NCBI GenBank assembly: GCA_017161705.1 | Contig: JADFCW010000008.1 | Coordinates: forward strand, 1-48,824 | DNA length: 48,824 nucleotides | DNA from: Candidatus Sumerlaeota bacterium | GTDB taxonomy: Bacteria > Sumerlaeota > Sumerlaeia > JADFCW01 | Reading direction: 5' to 3' | Part shown: positions 24,688 to 33,818 of the stretch, in pieces | Layout of the letters: the number at the start of each line of letters is the position of its first letter | How positions within the stretch are numbered: position 1 is the first letter of the stretch | Program-made: the position numbers and the translations under genes | Notes under the pieces: generated by a model | The model's database searches: none | Told to the model about the DNA's origin: nothing | The model's input: the letters and a program-made list of their open reading frames with translations, nothing else

Positions 24688-25476
24688 TCATTTCTTCTTC
24701 GCCCGCCCCATGATGAAATCCACTTCATCCTGCTTGCGAACGGAGAAATCGGTCCGGGCAAACTTCTCGCTCTGCGGAAGTGCTACAAAGACATTGGGCG
24801 AGAGATCGGCCTCCGCCCGAATGCTCCTGGCGCGAAACGCAACCAGATGCCCCCCGCCGCTTCGGTCCGACGCCAGGAAGTGCAAATGCCAACCCGGCAC
24901 GCCCAGACTGTCGAAATACGCCGGCAGACGAAAACCAACCAGCACGCCCTCGACATCCTGGAATTCGAATTCGATCTGGCGCCGGATCACTTCGATCAAG
25001 CGCGGATACGGCTCCGCCTGCCGCGGGACACTGCGCGCCTTGACATACGGAAATTTCCCCTCGATCCGAAACGCATAAGGTAGATTCGGATTCGAACAAA
25101 TTTGATCGAGGCGGGCCTTCAGCTGGTCGTAGTCCATCTCTTCCGTGAACGAGGCCGTCACATCGGCCTCGAATGGCGTAACGAGCGCGTAGGGTGTGCG
25201 GACCGAATCGGGCACGCGCTCCACCGTGCCGTCGCTCTTGGCATGATAGCAAACCCCATCGAGCACGATCAACTCGCCGTCGAGACCATCCACCGTTCCC
25301 AGGCCGATGTCGCCGTGGCGGCGCAGTTCGCCGCACGTCACCTCCCCGTCAAAAAGGCCTTCGATCAGCGAGTGAATCGTTGCAGCACAGTAAATCGTGT
25401 CACGCTGGAGATTGTGCCGGGCGCAACCCGCCAGTCCCCACGCGATCACACCCAGCCAAACCATGCATCGGTTCAT
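24688..25476 (-). CDS. Acetolactate decarboxylase, predicted lipoprotein
   Basis: The enzyme decarboxylates 2-acetolactate to acetoin. The family blocks are clear in the 262-aa product: DTIYCAATIHSLIEGLFDG, ELRRHGDIGLGTVDGLDGELIVLDG (Glu68), and GWHLHFLASDRSGGGH with zinc-ligand His197, His199 and His210. The N-terminus MVWLGVIAWGLAGC is a lipoprotein signal with Cys18 as the lipidated residue, so the enzyme should sit on a membrane outside the cytoplasm, as some secreted relatives do. AGGAGGAGG lies 6 nt before the ATG. No acetolactate synthase or butanediol dehydrogenase is nearby. It converges with Gfo/Idh (B) and is divergent from the GH172 gene. Confidence 0.9.
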   Translation of the reverse strand: MNRCMVWLGVIAWGLAGCARHNLQRDTIYCAATIHSLIEGLFDGEVTCGELRRHGDIGLGTVDGLDGELIVLDGVCYHAKSDGTVERVPDSVRTPYALVTPFEADVTASFTEEMDYDQLKARLDQICSNPNLPYAFRIEGKFPYVKARSVPRQAEPYPRLIEVIRRQIEFEFQDVEGVLVGFRLPAYFDSLGVPGWHLHFLASDRSGGGHLVAFRARSIRAEADLSPNVFVALPQSEKFARTDFSVRKQDEVDFIMGRAKKK

Positions 25477-25866
25477 CGCATTCCTCCTCCTGCGTGTATT
25501 CTTCGTTTACGGCGCGCAAGCCATGTTCCCGTCACGTTCTTGCAGGAAGGTTGTCTTGGCCGCAGCCGGTTTTGGCTTCTCCAAAAGCCATCTAACGATG
25601 TCAAGAGACAGTCGCTTTGCGGATGCGCGCAGCCATGCTGCTGCTTTGGATTTGTGGGTTTTGCAGTTCAAGTCTGACCCTCCATCCAAAATTCTATTGC
25701 ACCGTCCTACCCGCCCTCGTAGCCTTTGGCCCTCGATGTGGAGGATATAAGAAAAACATTTGGCACAGCATAAAACCGGATCTCCGGAGGGTGAGGTCTT
25801 TTCCGTGACCCCGACCCCTCCCGAACCCGATTCCAGACGACGCTTTATCGGGAAAGGAGAATCGCA
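25477..25866. other. Divergent intergenic region between acetolactate decarboxylase and GH172 genes
   Basis: This 390-nt spacer contains no convincing gene. It carries copy 3 of the palindromic repeat (25621-25647). AAAGGAG 7 nt before 25867 marks the GH172 start. I see no clear promoter hexamers. Confidence 0.4.
25621..25647 (+). repeat. Dispersed palindromic repeat, copy 3 (diverged)
   Basis: GGATGCGCGCAGCCATGCTG followed by CTGCTTT aligns with copies 1 and 2, with small indels on the left arm and one substitution on the right. The core GCAGCCATGCTGC is kept in the same orientation; the stem is shortened. Confidence 0.6.
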
Positions 25867-27045
25867 ATGGCAACCTCCCGGCGGCAAACCGCCGCAATCC
25901 TGATCGCAACGCTTGCAGCGAGTCTTTACAGTCCGTCCTGGGCGCAAAAAAGCAAGGCGGCCACATCTCAATTCAACGGCTTGGGCATGAACATGGGCAC
26001 CCTATCGCTCTTGTCCAACGCCCAGACCCGCTCGATCAGCCCCGAGAACTTTACGGGCGAAAAAGGCAAAGGCGGCATGGCCCTCACGGGCACCAATCAA
26101 GCCGCCGCGCGCGACCTCGGTCAGGGCTGGAAAATCTCGCCCTCTGTGGACATCAAGCCCGGCGAAACCTTCACCCTCGCCGACATCAAAGGCTCGGGCG
26201 CCATTCAGCAGATCTGGATGACCCCCACGGGCGACTGGCGCAAGAGCATCCTCCGCTTCTATTGGGACGACCAGAAGCAGCCGTCGGTCGAATGCCCCGT
26301 CGGCGATTTCTTCTGCATGGGCTGGGGCAAATACGCCCAACTGTCCTCGCTCGCCGTCTGCGTCAATCCCGGCAGCGCGTTCAATTGCTACTGGGAAATG
26401 CCCTTCCGCAAACGCGGCCTGATTACCATGACCAACATCGCCGACACGCAGATGCGCCTCTATTATCAAATCAACTATACGCTGACCGACGTGCCGGAAA
26501 ACGCCGCCTACTTCCATGCCCAGTTCCGCCGCGTCAATCCGCTCCCCTACAAGCAGGTCTATACCATTCTCGACGGCGTAAAGGGCCGCGGCCACTATGT
26601 AGGTACCTATCTCGCCTGGGGCGTTCACAACAACGGCTGGTGGGGCGAGGGCGAGATCAAGTTCTATATGGACGGCGACAAGGAGTTCCCCACCATCTGC
26701 GGCACCGGCACCGAGGACTATATCTGCGGCTCCTACAACTTCGAGAATCGCGATACTAAACAGTATCAGGAGTTCACAACACCCTATTCAGGGTTGCATC
26801 AGGTGATCCGCGGCGACGGCCTCTATCAAGTCTGTCAGCGCTTCGGCATGTATCGCTGGCATATCCCCGATCCCATCCGGTTCGAGAAAGACCTGCGCGT
26901 GACCATTCAAGCGCTCGGCTGGCGCAAAGACCGCCGCTATCTGCCGCTGCAGGACGACATCGCGTCGGTGGCCTTCTGGTATCAGACGCTCCCGACCGCG
27001 CCGTTCCCCCCGCTGCCGGACAAGGACGCCCTGGAAGTGAACTAA
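25867..27045 (+). CDS. Secreted DUF2961 / GH172 glycoside hydrolase
   Basis: The 392-aa protein has an N-terminal signal peptide ending SPSWAQ and a DUF2961 domain, the family now classed as GH172, which includes difructose-anhydride enzymes and alpha-D-arabinofuranosidases. Visible family blocks are GSGAIQQIWMTP, LRFYWDDQKQPSVECPVGDFF, GEGEIKFYMDGDKEFPTICGTGTEDY (containing the acidic residues that act in catalysis in characterised members) and LGWRKDRRYLPLQDDIASVAFWYQ at the C-terminus. AAAGGAG lies 7 nt before the ATG. A repeat array separates it from the next gene on the same strand. The sugar substrate cannot be told from sequence; some members work as oligomers on D-arabinan or inulin products. 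Confidence 0.9.
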   Translation: MATSRRQTAAILIATLAASLYSPSWAQKSKAATSQFNGLGMNMGTLSLLSNAQTRSISPENFTGEKGKGGMALTGTNQAAARDLGQGWKISPSVDIKPGETFTLADIKGSGAIQQIWMTPTGDWRKSILRFYWDDQKQPSVECPVGDFFCMGWGKYAQLSSLAVCVNPGSAFNCYWEMPFRKRGLITMTNIADTQMRLYYQINYTLTDVPENAAYFHAQFRRVNPLPYKQVYTILDGVKGRGHYVGTYLAWGVHNNGWWGEGEIKFYMDGDKEFPTICGTGTEDYICGSYNFENRDTKQYQEFTTPYSGLHQVIRGDGLYQVCQRFGMYRWHIPDPIRFEKDLRVTIQALGWRKDRRYLPLQDDIASVAFWYQTLPTAPFPPLPDKDALEVN

Positions 27046-27135
27046 CACCGTTTCCGGCCGGACCGAATGAAGCCGGAGCCAAAAGGGTGGAAGTCGGGAA
27101 AAGATGAGTAGCCCGCGACGCGCTATGGCGAAGGA

Positions 27136-27189
27136 ATATTGTCCATGCTGTCCACAATGTCCCCTCCGTCCATGCCGTCCCCATTCTCC
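27136..27189. repeat. 9-bp tandem repeat array before the 27205 lipoprotein gene
   Basis: The units ATATTGTCC, ATGCTGTCC, ACAATGTCC, CCTCCGTCC, ATGCCGTCC, CCATTCTCC have a period of 9. The array ends 6 nt before the AAAGGAG ribosome site. The first unit is identical to one inside the cohesin-like gene at 10490. Confidence 0.75.
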
Positions 27190-27204
27190 CCAAAGGAGCC
27201 TCCG

Positions 27205-28911
27205 ATGAAAATCCATCGCCCCATTGCCCTCGCTGCAATGTGCCTGTTGCCGGCGTTCGCTTTCGTCGCCTGCAAGAGCGAACCGGCCTTGCGGCCCATG
27301 AGCGAACGGCCTGCGCGGCCTCTGCCCGCTCTCTTCCACGCCTTTCCCGCCGACACCGTCCTCGCTTTCGCACTGACCGATCTCGACGCCTTTCGCACGG
27401 GCTTCAAACAGACGGCCCTCAACGAAGCATGGGAGGGGCCCAACATGCAGGCGTGGCGGCAGGACAGCTGGCCGAAATTCAAAAACATGATCCTCGAACG
27501 GATCGGCACCACCAGCGAGGAAGTGGACGGCCTGTTTCACGGCGACATACTGCTGTTGATGATCAAGGGCGGGGAGCCGGGTGACGCTCCCCACGGCGTG
27601 GTGTTGGTCCGGCCCACAACCAACAAAGCCCAGATCGAGGCGTTCGCGCAAAAACTCGCGGCGCGGCCCGGAGCCGGAAAGCTCGTCATGCGGTGGGCCA
27701 ATGATGTATTTGTCATATCCGACGCCGAGCCGCTGGTCGCCGAAGTCGAAGCCAACCTCAAAGCCGGCCATTCGCCCATCGAGAAAACTCCTGGCTTCGG
27801 GGTGCTGGCCCGCAGTTTTGACTCGAAGGCCTTTGCCCATCTTTGGGTGAATGGACAATCCGGCGGAACGGCCGGTGCAGCCGCCGGAAATCCCGACGAT
27901 ATTGCCGGCGCCTACTTCTCCGCGGCCCTCCTGAAAAAGGGTTTTGCCACCCACGGGGTGGTTCAATTCCCCGGAAAACGTCCCGAAGCGTTGGACATTC
28001 TCGGCGACAGCGCGCCGTCGAAAGCCATTCGCCTCGTGCCGCCGGACATTCAGGCCTTCGTCAGCCTGCGCCATGCCGGCGCCGCCAAAATCCTCGAAGT
28101 TGCTAAATCCAACGGCCAGGTGACCGACGCCGAATGGAAACAAGGCATCGCCGAGGCCAACAGCGCTCTGGGCGTCAACGTCGAGACCGATCTGCCCAGA
28201 ATGCTCGGCAGCGAGATCGCCGTTAGCTACGCGCCCACGGCGGCCATGCCGCAAATCGCCGTCTATATCGAGTGCCTCGACGGGCCCGCCCTGCTCAAAG
28301 TGATAGACAATCTGTTTGCGACATCGCCTCTGCAGGTCGCCCAGGCCGAACAGAATGGGCTAAAATACAAGCAGATTACCATTCCGCTTGGGTTTATCCC
28401 GCTGCAAATCGCCTGGGCGCAGGTCGGCAATTTCATTGTCTTCGCCACACCCGCCGCCGGGCTCTCGACGGCCGCCGCAACCGTCAAGTCCGGCAAGTCG
28501 CTGGCCGACGATGCCAACTATAAACAGGCCATTGCCGAGACCGGTCCAGCCGGCTGGTATGAAAGCTACGTGCGCCCCGCCCAGGGCACCGGCGGCGCGG
28601 GCCCGCTGGCCGTTATGCTGCCGCTGTGGCTCCAGCAATTCAACCAACAAACCGGTCTGAACCTTGCGCTCTCGGACATCACCAATTTCCAGCTGGTCTC
28701 CAGCGACAAAACGCCGGCCGTCAGCCGCTGCCGCCTCAGTCCCGACGGCATCGAAACGCAGGGCTACTTCACCTGCGGGTTGACGCTCGATCCGGCGATC
28801 ATTCTTGCGGCGGCCAGCCTGATGCGGGCAAGGGTCGCGCCCGTCGAGCCAGTCGCCGGCACACCGCCGGCCGCCCCGGCAGTTCGATCCCGCAGCTCGA
28901 CCAAGCGATAG
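27205..28911 (+). CDS. Large exported lipoprotein, DUF3352-like, unknown function
   Basis: The 568-aa product starts with the signal ALAAMCLLPAFAFVAC, matching the lipobox pattern with Cys near residue 23, so it should be an anchored envelope protein. The body opens with ALFHAFPADTVLAFALTDLDAF, resembling proteins that begin 'FPADT..' in the DUF3352 group. It continues as two related alpha/beta-looking halves with repeated 'D...I' strands. No catalytic motif is visible. The C-terminus is Pro/Ala/Arg-rich. The ATG at 27205 has AAAGGAG 6 nt upstream; the track start at 27139 is within the repeat. It follows GH172 by 159 nt on the same strand. I make the family call with low certainty. Confidence 0.6.
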   Translation: MKIHRPIALAAMCLLPAFAFVACKSEPALRPMSERPARPLPALFHAFPADTVLAFALTDLDAFRTGFKQTALNEAWEGPNMQAWRQDSWPKFKNMILERIGTTSEEVDGLFHGDILLLMIKGGEPGDAPHGVVLVRPTTNKAQIEAFAQKLAARPGAGKLVMRWANDVFVISDAEPLVAEVEANLKAGHSPIEKTPGFGVLARSFDSKAFAHLWVNGQSGGTAGAAAGNPDDIAGAYFSAALLKKGFATHGVVQFPGKRPEALDILGDSAPSKAIRLVPPDIQAFVSLRHAGAAKILEVAKSNGQVTDAEWKQGIAEANSALGVNVETDLPRMLGSEIAVSYAPTAAMPQIAVYIECLDGPALLKVIDNLFATSPLQVAQAEQNGLKYKQITIPLGFIPLQIAWAQVGNFIVFATPAAGLSTAAATVKSGKSLADDANYKQAIAETGPAGWYESYVRPAQGTGGAGPLAVMLPLWLQQFNQQTGLNLALSDITNFQLVSSDKTPAVSRCRLSPDGIETQGYFTCGLTLDPAIILAAASLMRARVAPVEPVAGTPPAAPAVRSRSSTKR

Positions 28912-28994
28912 CGCTTGCGCTTGACAAATCGAACAGGCCTCTTGCAGATACCATCCGCCATGACAGTTTATTATTTCACGGAAGGACTTGCCTT

Positions 28995-29975
28995 ATGGGT
29001 TTCAATGTCTATGTCACGCGCCAAATTCCCGAACCCGGTCTGGAACTGCTCCGCCGCGAATGCAGTGTAGTCGAAGTCAATCCCGAAGACCGTGTCATCA
29101 CGCGCGCAGAACTTCTGGAAAAAGTCCGCGGACGCGACGGTCTCCTGCCCATGCTCACCGAGCGCATTGACGCCGAGGTCATGGACGCCGCCCCGACGCT
29201 TCGCGTCGTCGCCAACTACGCCGTCGGCTACAACAACATTGACCTCGCTGCCGCCACCGCCCGCGGCATCGTCGTCACCAACACCCCGGGCGTTTTGACC
29301 GACGCCACGGCCGATTTGGCCTGGGCGTTGCTCTTTGCTGTTGCCCGCCGCGTCGTCGAGTCCGACCGCTTCACGCGCGAGGGCAAGTTTGCCGGCTGGG
29401 CGCCCATGCTTTTCCTCGGAGCCGACATTACCGGCCGCACGCTCGGCATCGTTGGCGCCGGCCGAATCGGCACCGCCATGGCCGAGCGCGCACGCGGCTT
29501 TCAAATGAAAATCCTTTACACGGATGCGGTCGGATCCGATCGGATGGAACGGGAACTCGGCGCCCAACGCGTCTCGCTCGACGAACTGCTCGCCGAAAGC
29601 GACTTCGTCTCCGTCCATGTTCCCCTGACCGAGGGAACGCAGCACTTGTTTGGCATAGAGCAGTTTCGGAAAATGAAACGCACGGCCATTTTCATCAATA
29701 CCGCGCGCGGCCCCGTTCACGACGAAACCGCTCTGGTCGAAGCCCTGAAGTCAGGTCTGATTGCCGGCGCCGGACTGGACGTCTATGAACATGAACCCGC
29801 GCTGGCACCGGGACTTGCCGAACTGCCCAACGTCGTCGTGCTCCCGCATATCGGCAGCGCCACAATCGGCACACGCACGCGCATGGCGCTGATGGCCGCC
29901 GAGAACCTCGTGGCGGTTCTCAAAGGCCAGCGCGCACCCAACTGCGTGAATCCAGAAGTGTATAACCGGAAATAA
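28995..29975 (+). CDS. D-2-hydroxyacid dehydrogenase (glyoxylate/hydroxypyruvate reductase type)
   Basis: The 326-aa NAD(P)-dependent enzyme reduces 2-oxoacids such as glyoxylate or hydroxypyruvate. Family features: LRVVANYAVGYNNID at the substrate site, TLGIVGAGRIGTAMAERARGF for nucleotide binding (GxGxxG), NTARGPVHDETAL with the catalytic Arg, DVYEHEPAL, and LPHIGSATIGTRTRM with the catalytic His. GGAAGGA lies 8 nt before the ATG at 28995; the track start at 28626 covers the lipoprotein gene. It follows that gene by 83 nt. The exact substrate is open; GyaR-type glyoxylate reductase is the best guess. Confidence 0.9.
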   Translation: MGFNVYVTRQIPEPGLELLRRECSVVEVNPEDRVITRAELLEKVRGRDGLLPMLTERIDAEVMDAAPTLRVVANYAVGYNNIDLAAATARGIVVTNTPGVLTDATADLAWALLFAVARRVVESDRFTREGKFAGWAPMLFLGADITGRTLGIVGAGRIGTAMAERARGFQMKILYTDAVGSDRMERELGAQRVSLDELLAESDFVSVHVPLTEGTQHLFGIEQFRKMKRTAIFINTARGPVHDETALVEALKSGLIAGAGLDVYEHEPALAPGLAELPNVVVLPHIGSATIGTRTRMALMAAENLVAVLKGQRAPNCVNPEVYNRK

Positions 29976-30087
29976 TGCGCTGCGTCGCGGGCAAAACTCG
30001 ACACCGCGGTCACTCACCGCCTAAAGATGCAATGCAGCCTCGCCTTTCTCCCTTCGGAGCCCGCGTTCTCTCGACACGCTTCCAGAC

Positions 30088-30669
30088 CTACAAGCGGGTA
30101 AAAGGACGCCCGACGCCCGTGAAGACCTGCTTTTCCTGCAGGCGGCCGTCTAGAAAAATATACTTCTCGCCCACGTCCCAATATGTCCAACTCTCGCGTT
30201 TCATTCCCTGCACGGGACTCAACACATCGCGCTCCTGCGGATCGCCCCGCTCGCACAGCACGCGGAACTGATCGGACATCGGCACCTCGACAAACTTGGT
30301 GGGCGACTCGAACCGAATCTCGATTCCCGCCTTCTCATACAGCCACGACAGGGGCAGCTTGCTGACCTGCCGGTTGCGATACACCGGCCCGGCCTCGCGG
30401 CTGGTGGCGATCTCGCCGCGGGGATTATACCAGATGCGGAAAAAGTCCGGCTTGCCGTATTTCTCATAGGCCGCAAGTTCAGCCGCCGACAGCTCGCGCA
30501 GATTCGGCCAGTTCTCCGACGGCCGCACCAGATTGACCGAAAACTTGGTGTCCATGGAAACCGACAGGTCCTTTTGGCAGGTCGCCGAGGCACCGCATAA
30601 CAACAGGGCCATACCGCAAGCCCACATCCTCCCCTGCGCAGCCTTTCTCCGTCTGTTTTTCTCGATCAT
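30088..30669 (-). CDS. Exported protein of unknown function
   Basis: I do not recognise this 193-aa product. It has a basic N-terminus (IEKNRRRKAAQGR) and the hydrophobic stretch MWACGMALLLCGASATC, so it is probably exported. The Cys at its end has Thr before it, which does not fit the standard lipobox. The mature part is mixed charged and aromatic, with PDFFRIWYNPRGEIA and KRESWTYWDVGEKYIFLDGRL. The latter resembles a beta-hairpin ending in which a calculated value is compared with a target, but no family is clear. The ATG at 30669 has GGAGG 7 nt upstream, better than the track start at 30741. It is divergent from Gfo/Idh (C) and convergent with the dehydrogenase gene. Confidence 0.6.
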   Translation of the reverse strand: MIEKNRRRKAAQGRMWACGMALLLCGASATCQKDLSVSMDTKFSVNLVRPSENWPNLRELSAAELAAYEKYGKPDFFRIWYNPRGEIATSREAGPVYRNRQVSKLPLSWLYEKAGIEIRFESPTKFVEVPMSDQFRVLCERGDPQERDVLSPVQGMKRESWTYWDVGEKYIFLDGRLQEKQVFTGVGRPFTRL

Positions 30670-31065
30670 TCTCCACCCTCCAACCGAATCTGACCTTATG
30701 ATTTTGCCCGCGCCCTGCAAAATGCAACGGAAAAACCGCACGGGGCGGATCTCCGAGCTCTTTCAACAAGAGCCTCAAAAAATCCCATGATCCCTTCGCG
30801 GCGGAGCGATTTTGCGTGAAACTTCCATTGAAGGACCAGAAATCACGCCGGGACTGCCGGTCGGCTTTCATGCGTTTGGGCTTGCGCGTCGCAATCGCGT
30901 ATGGTGCCGTTGCGGTCGTAACGCTTCCTTCCAGAGGAACGAAGCGCGGAATATAACGCCCGGAGGGTGCCGACTACGGCGTGGGATCGTGAATCGTACA
31001 CCACCGCGCCGAGACGATAAACCGAATCCAGGGCCGCAGATCATTCAAACAAGGAGCCGCCGACA
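30670..31065. other. Divergent intergenic region before Gfo/Idh (C)
   Basis: This 396-nt spacer lies between oppositely directed genes. The track ORF at 30812 on the plus strand has no family resemblance and no ribosome site, so I treat it as chance. AAGGAG lies 9 nt before the ATG at 31066. No repeat, terminator or clear promoter is visible. Confidence 0.4.
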
Positions 31066-32432
31066 ATGACCGACAGAGCCACGAAGTCGAAAAGCATTTC
31101 CCATCGCTCACAACGCACAGCCCGACGGGAGTTTATCAAATCCGCCGCCGCCGCTGCCGGAGGGCTGATTCTTCTGCGCAGCGGAACGCGCCTGGGCGCC
31201 GGGGCGCCCCGAGCAATACGCTCAACATTGCCCTGATCGGCACCGGCGGACGCGCCCGCGCGCATTTCCGCGTGGCCTCCGAAGAGAACGTTGTGGCGCT
31301 GTGCGACGTGAACGAACAGGCCCTTGCCGCCGCCGCCCAGAAGTTCCCCAACGCGAAACACTATGTGGACTGGCGAAAGTGTCTCGACCAGAAAGACCTT
31401 GACGCTGTCATTTGCAGCACGACGGATTTCACGCACGCCTTCGTGGCCAACTGGGCGCTGAACCGCAACTTCCACGTCTATTGCGAAAAGCCCCTGGGCA
31501 TCACGGTCGAGGAAGCGCGTGTGGTTCGCGCCAACTATCTCAAGCGAAAGGACAAAGTGGCTACGCAGGTAGGCACGCAGCGGCACGCGAATCCGAACTT
31601 CAACCGCGTGCGCGAAATCATCCTCGACGGCGGCGTCGGTACGCTGCAACACGTCCACGCCTGGGGCAACCGGCAGATTCGGCGCAAAGAATACCTTCCC
31701 GGCGAAGGCGAGGTGCCGCCGTATCTTCACTACGATTTGTGGCTCGGACCCGCTCCTTATCACCCTTACAATAAAGGATATTTCGGCGGCTGTCTGGCGT
31801 GGAACATGTATTGGGATTTCGGCGCCGGCCAGATCGGCGACATGGGCAGCCACACCATTGACCTCGCCTGGAATGCAATGGACGCGGAATTGCCGACCTC
31901 AGCCGAGGCGCACGGCGAGCCGTTCAATCCCGACGTGACGCCGGTGGACCTGACCGCAACATTCGAGTTTCCGGCGAACAAGTGGCGGCCGCCCATTCGC
32001 TATACGTGGTATCAGGGCGCTCACAAACCCAACCGGCTCGAAGGCGAGATCAACGTCGAGAAGATCGGCCACGGCGCGCTGTTTGTCGGCGACAAGGGTT
32101 TTCTGGTCGCCGACTTTACCAAGAACGAGCTTCTTCCTCGCAACCAGGAGGCGGGATTGGCCCACTACAAACCGCGGCCCAAGGAAGAACAGATCCCCGA
32201 CATGGGCAATTTCCAGGAACAGTGGATCAATGCTTGCAAGGGCGACCTGAAGACGTCGTGCGATTTTAAATACAGCGGCGATGCCATCGAAACGATGCTG
32301 CTGGGCCTCGTCGCCTATCGCGCCGAAAAGAAAATCCTCTACGACGGCAAAAATGGCCGCGTGACCAACGCCAACGAGGCCAACAAGTTTCTGCGGCGCG
32401 ACTACCGCGACGGCTGGACGCTCGACGGATAG
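31066..32432 (+). CDS. Gfo/Idh/MocA-family oxidoreductase with Tat-like signal (C), apparent frameshift
   Basis: From ATG 31066 (AAGGAG 9 nt upstream) the frame codes a Tat-like signal (TARREFIKSAAAAAGGL) and runs to a stop at 31236. The Rossmann domain (SNTLNIALIGTGGRARAHF) begins in a different frame at about 31212 and continues to 32432, with the CEKPLGITVEEAR catalytic block. No ATG, GTG or TTG lies in the second frame upstream of the nucleotide-binding motif, so the track start at 31272 would lose that motif. Adding one base in the GGGGCGCCCC tract (31201-31210) would join the two parts smoothly. This is either a sequencing/assembly error or a recent inactivating deletion. The remaining domain looks intact and well conserved, which favours error or a very recent event. 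Confidence 0.8.
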
Positions 32433-32459
32433 TCGCCGGTGTCAAAAAGATAGTGTCGC

Positions 32460-33818
32460 TTACGCTTTCGCGCCCGCTTTTCGCGCCCCCGGCTTCTTTT
32501 CGCGGGCGCCTAAACCGGGAATCTGATAAACGCCGGGAACAGGAATTTCCGGCGCCGGAAGCTTGGCCTCGAAACTCAGCGGCTTGGGCACCAGATCGAG
32601 TTCCGAGTTCAGCAACGCATCCCACGTCAGGCGCTTGCCGGAATAAGCCGACTCGCGTCCGAGAATCGCCGTGAACGAGCTTTCGGCCACTTGCATCGCC
32701 TCATTGTAATAACGGCCTTTGCCCGTGATGCTGATGATCAGGTCCACGTGCTCCTGCACGTTGCCCGACTCGCCCTCGTCCTTGAGCGGCTGGCCGAGGT
32801 TGTCGCGGCAGTCGGTCTCCCGCTTGGTTCCGACGACGATCTCCGACACGTTGCCGTCGCAATTCTGCCAATGGCGCGTGAGAGCGGTCATGTGGACAAT
32901 ACGCCCGCCAATCTCATATTCGTAGTCCACCGACACGTTGTCCCAGATGTTGCCCATATATTCCTGGTCTTTGGTTTTCCAGGCTCTTCCACCTGAAGCG
33001 AACGCAGCAACGGGGTGCCCGCCCAGCGCCCAGTTCATGGCGTCAATGCTGTGGATGGCCTGCTCGACGATTTGATCGCCGCTCAGCCAGATGTAGGAAT
33101 ACCACGCGCGAATCTGCCATTCGAGGTCGCTCCACTTCGGGTCGCGCACCTTGGCTTTGAAGACCGGGCCGCGGCAATCGTAGCAGCGCGCGGCCAAAAT
33201 ATCGCCGATCTGCCCATCGTGGATTTTTTTGATGGTCTCGATGAACGCAACGGTATGGCGCCGCTGCGTGCCGGCGACCACGGACAGCCGCATTTCCTCG
33301 GACTTTTTGGCGGCGGCCATAAACCGCCGGATGCCGACCGCATCAGTCCCGACAGGCTTTTCGCAGAAGATGTTCTTCCCGGCATTGACCGCCGCCTCGA
33401 AATGCATCGGGCGGAAGCCGGGCGGCGTGGCCAGGATGATATAATTGGCCTCGCTCTTGAGCAACTTCTCATAGCAGTCCAGTCCCGTAAAGCACATCTC
33501 TTCGGTGAGTTTGATCCGGTCGCGTATTTCCGGTCCCCCCGATTCCATGAAACGCTTCCGGGCGGCATCCACCGGGTCTTTGAACACGTCGGCGATCGCC
33601 ACCAGCTGCATGGGGACGTTGGCGATTTCAGCGGCGCGAAGCGCATCACGCACAGCGCCCGTGCCACGGCCTCCGCACCCGATCAGGCCGATCTTGAGAG
33701 GTGCAGCTTCGGCCACATAGCCGGGTCGGGGCGCACCGACCGCAGCGGCAGCCGCTGCCGAGACCGTCGCGCTCGTTTTCAGAAAATCACGCCGATTGAC
33801 TCGTTGGCTCTTTTCCAT
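32460..33818 (-). CDS. Gfo/Idh/MocA-family oxidoreductase with Tat signal (D)
   Basis: The 452-aa product starts with RVNRRDFLKTSATVSAAAAAAV, a good twin-arginine signal, then LKIGLIGCGGRGTGAVRDAL (Rossmann motif), FCEKPVGTDAVGIRR (catalytic EKP block) and SGDQIVEQAIHSIDAMNW in the substrate/metal region. The C-terminal AILGRESAYSGKRLTWDALL parallels Gfo/Idh (A). It ends in a Lys/Arg/Ala-rich tail. The ATG at 33818 has AAGGA close upstream within a GGAGGAGGAAGGA run; the track start at 33866 is upstream of the signal. It converges with Gfo/Idh (C), 27 nt away. It is predicted to be an exported sugar oxidoreductase of unknown substrate. Confidence 0.88.
   Translation of the reverse strand: MEKSQRVNRRDFLKTSATVSAAAAAAVGAPRPGYVAEAAPLKIGLIGCGGRGTGAVRDALRAAEIANVPMQLVAIADVFKDPVDAARKRFMESGGPEIRDRIKLTEEMCFTGLDCYEKLLKSEANYIILATPPGFRPMHFEAAVNAGKNIFCEKPVGTDAVGIRRFMAAAKKSEEMRLSVVAGTQRRHTVAFIETIKKIHDGQIGDILAARCYDCRGPVFKAKVRDPKWSDLEWQIRAWYSYIWLSGDQIVEQAIHSIDAMNWALGGHPVAAFASGGRAWKTKDQEYMGNIWDNVSVDYEYEIGGRIVHMTALTRHWQNCDGNVSEIVVGTKRETDCRDNLGQPLKDEGESGNVQEHVDLIISITGKGRYYNEAMQVAESSFTAILGRESAYSGKRLTWDALLNSELDLVPKPLSFEAKLPAPEIPVPGVYQIPGLGAREKKPGARKAGAKA

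Noticed and set aside
30812-31069. An 85-aa ORF upstream of Gfo/Idh (C)
   Set aside because: It has no ribosome site, no hydrophobic or domain pattern, and overlaps the start of the next gene in another frame.
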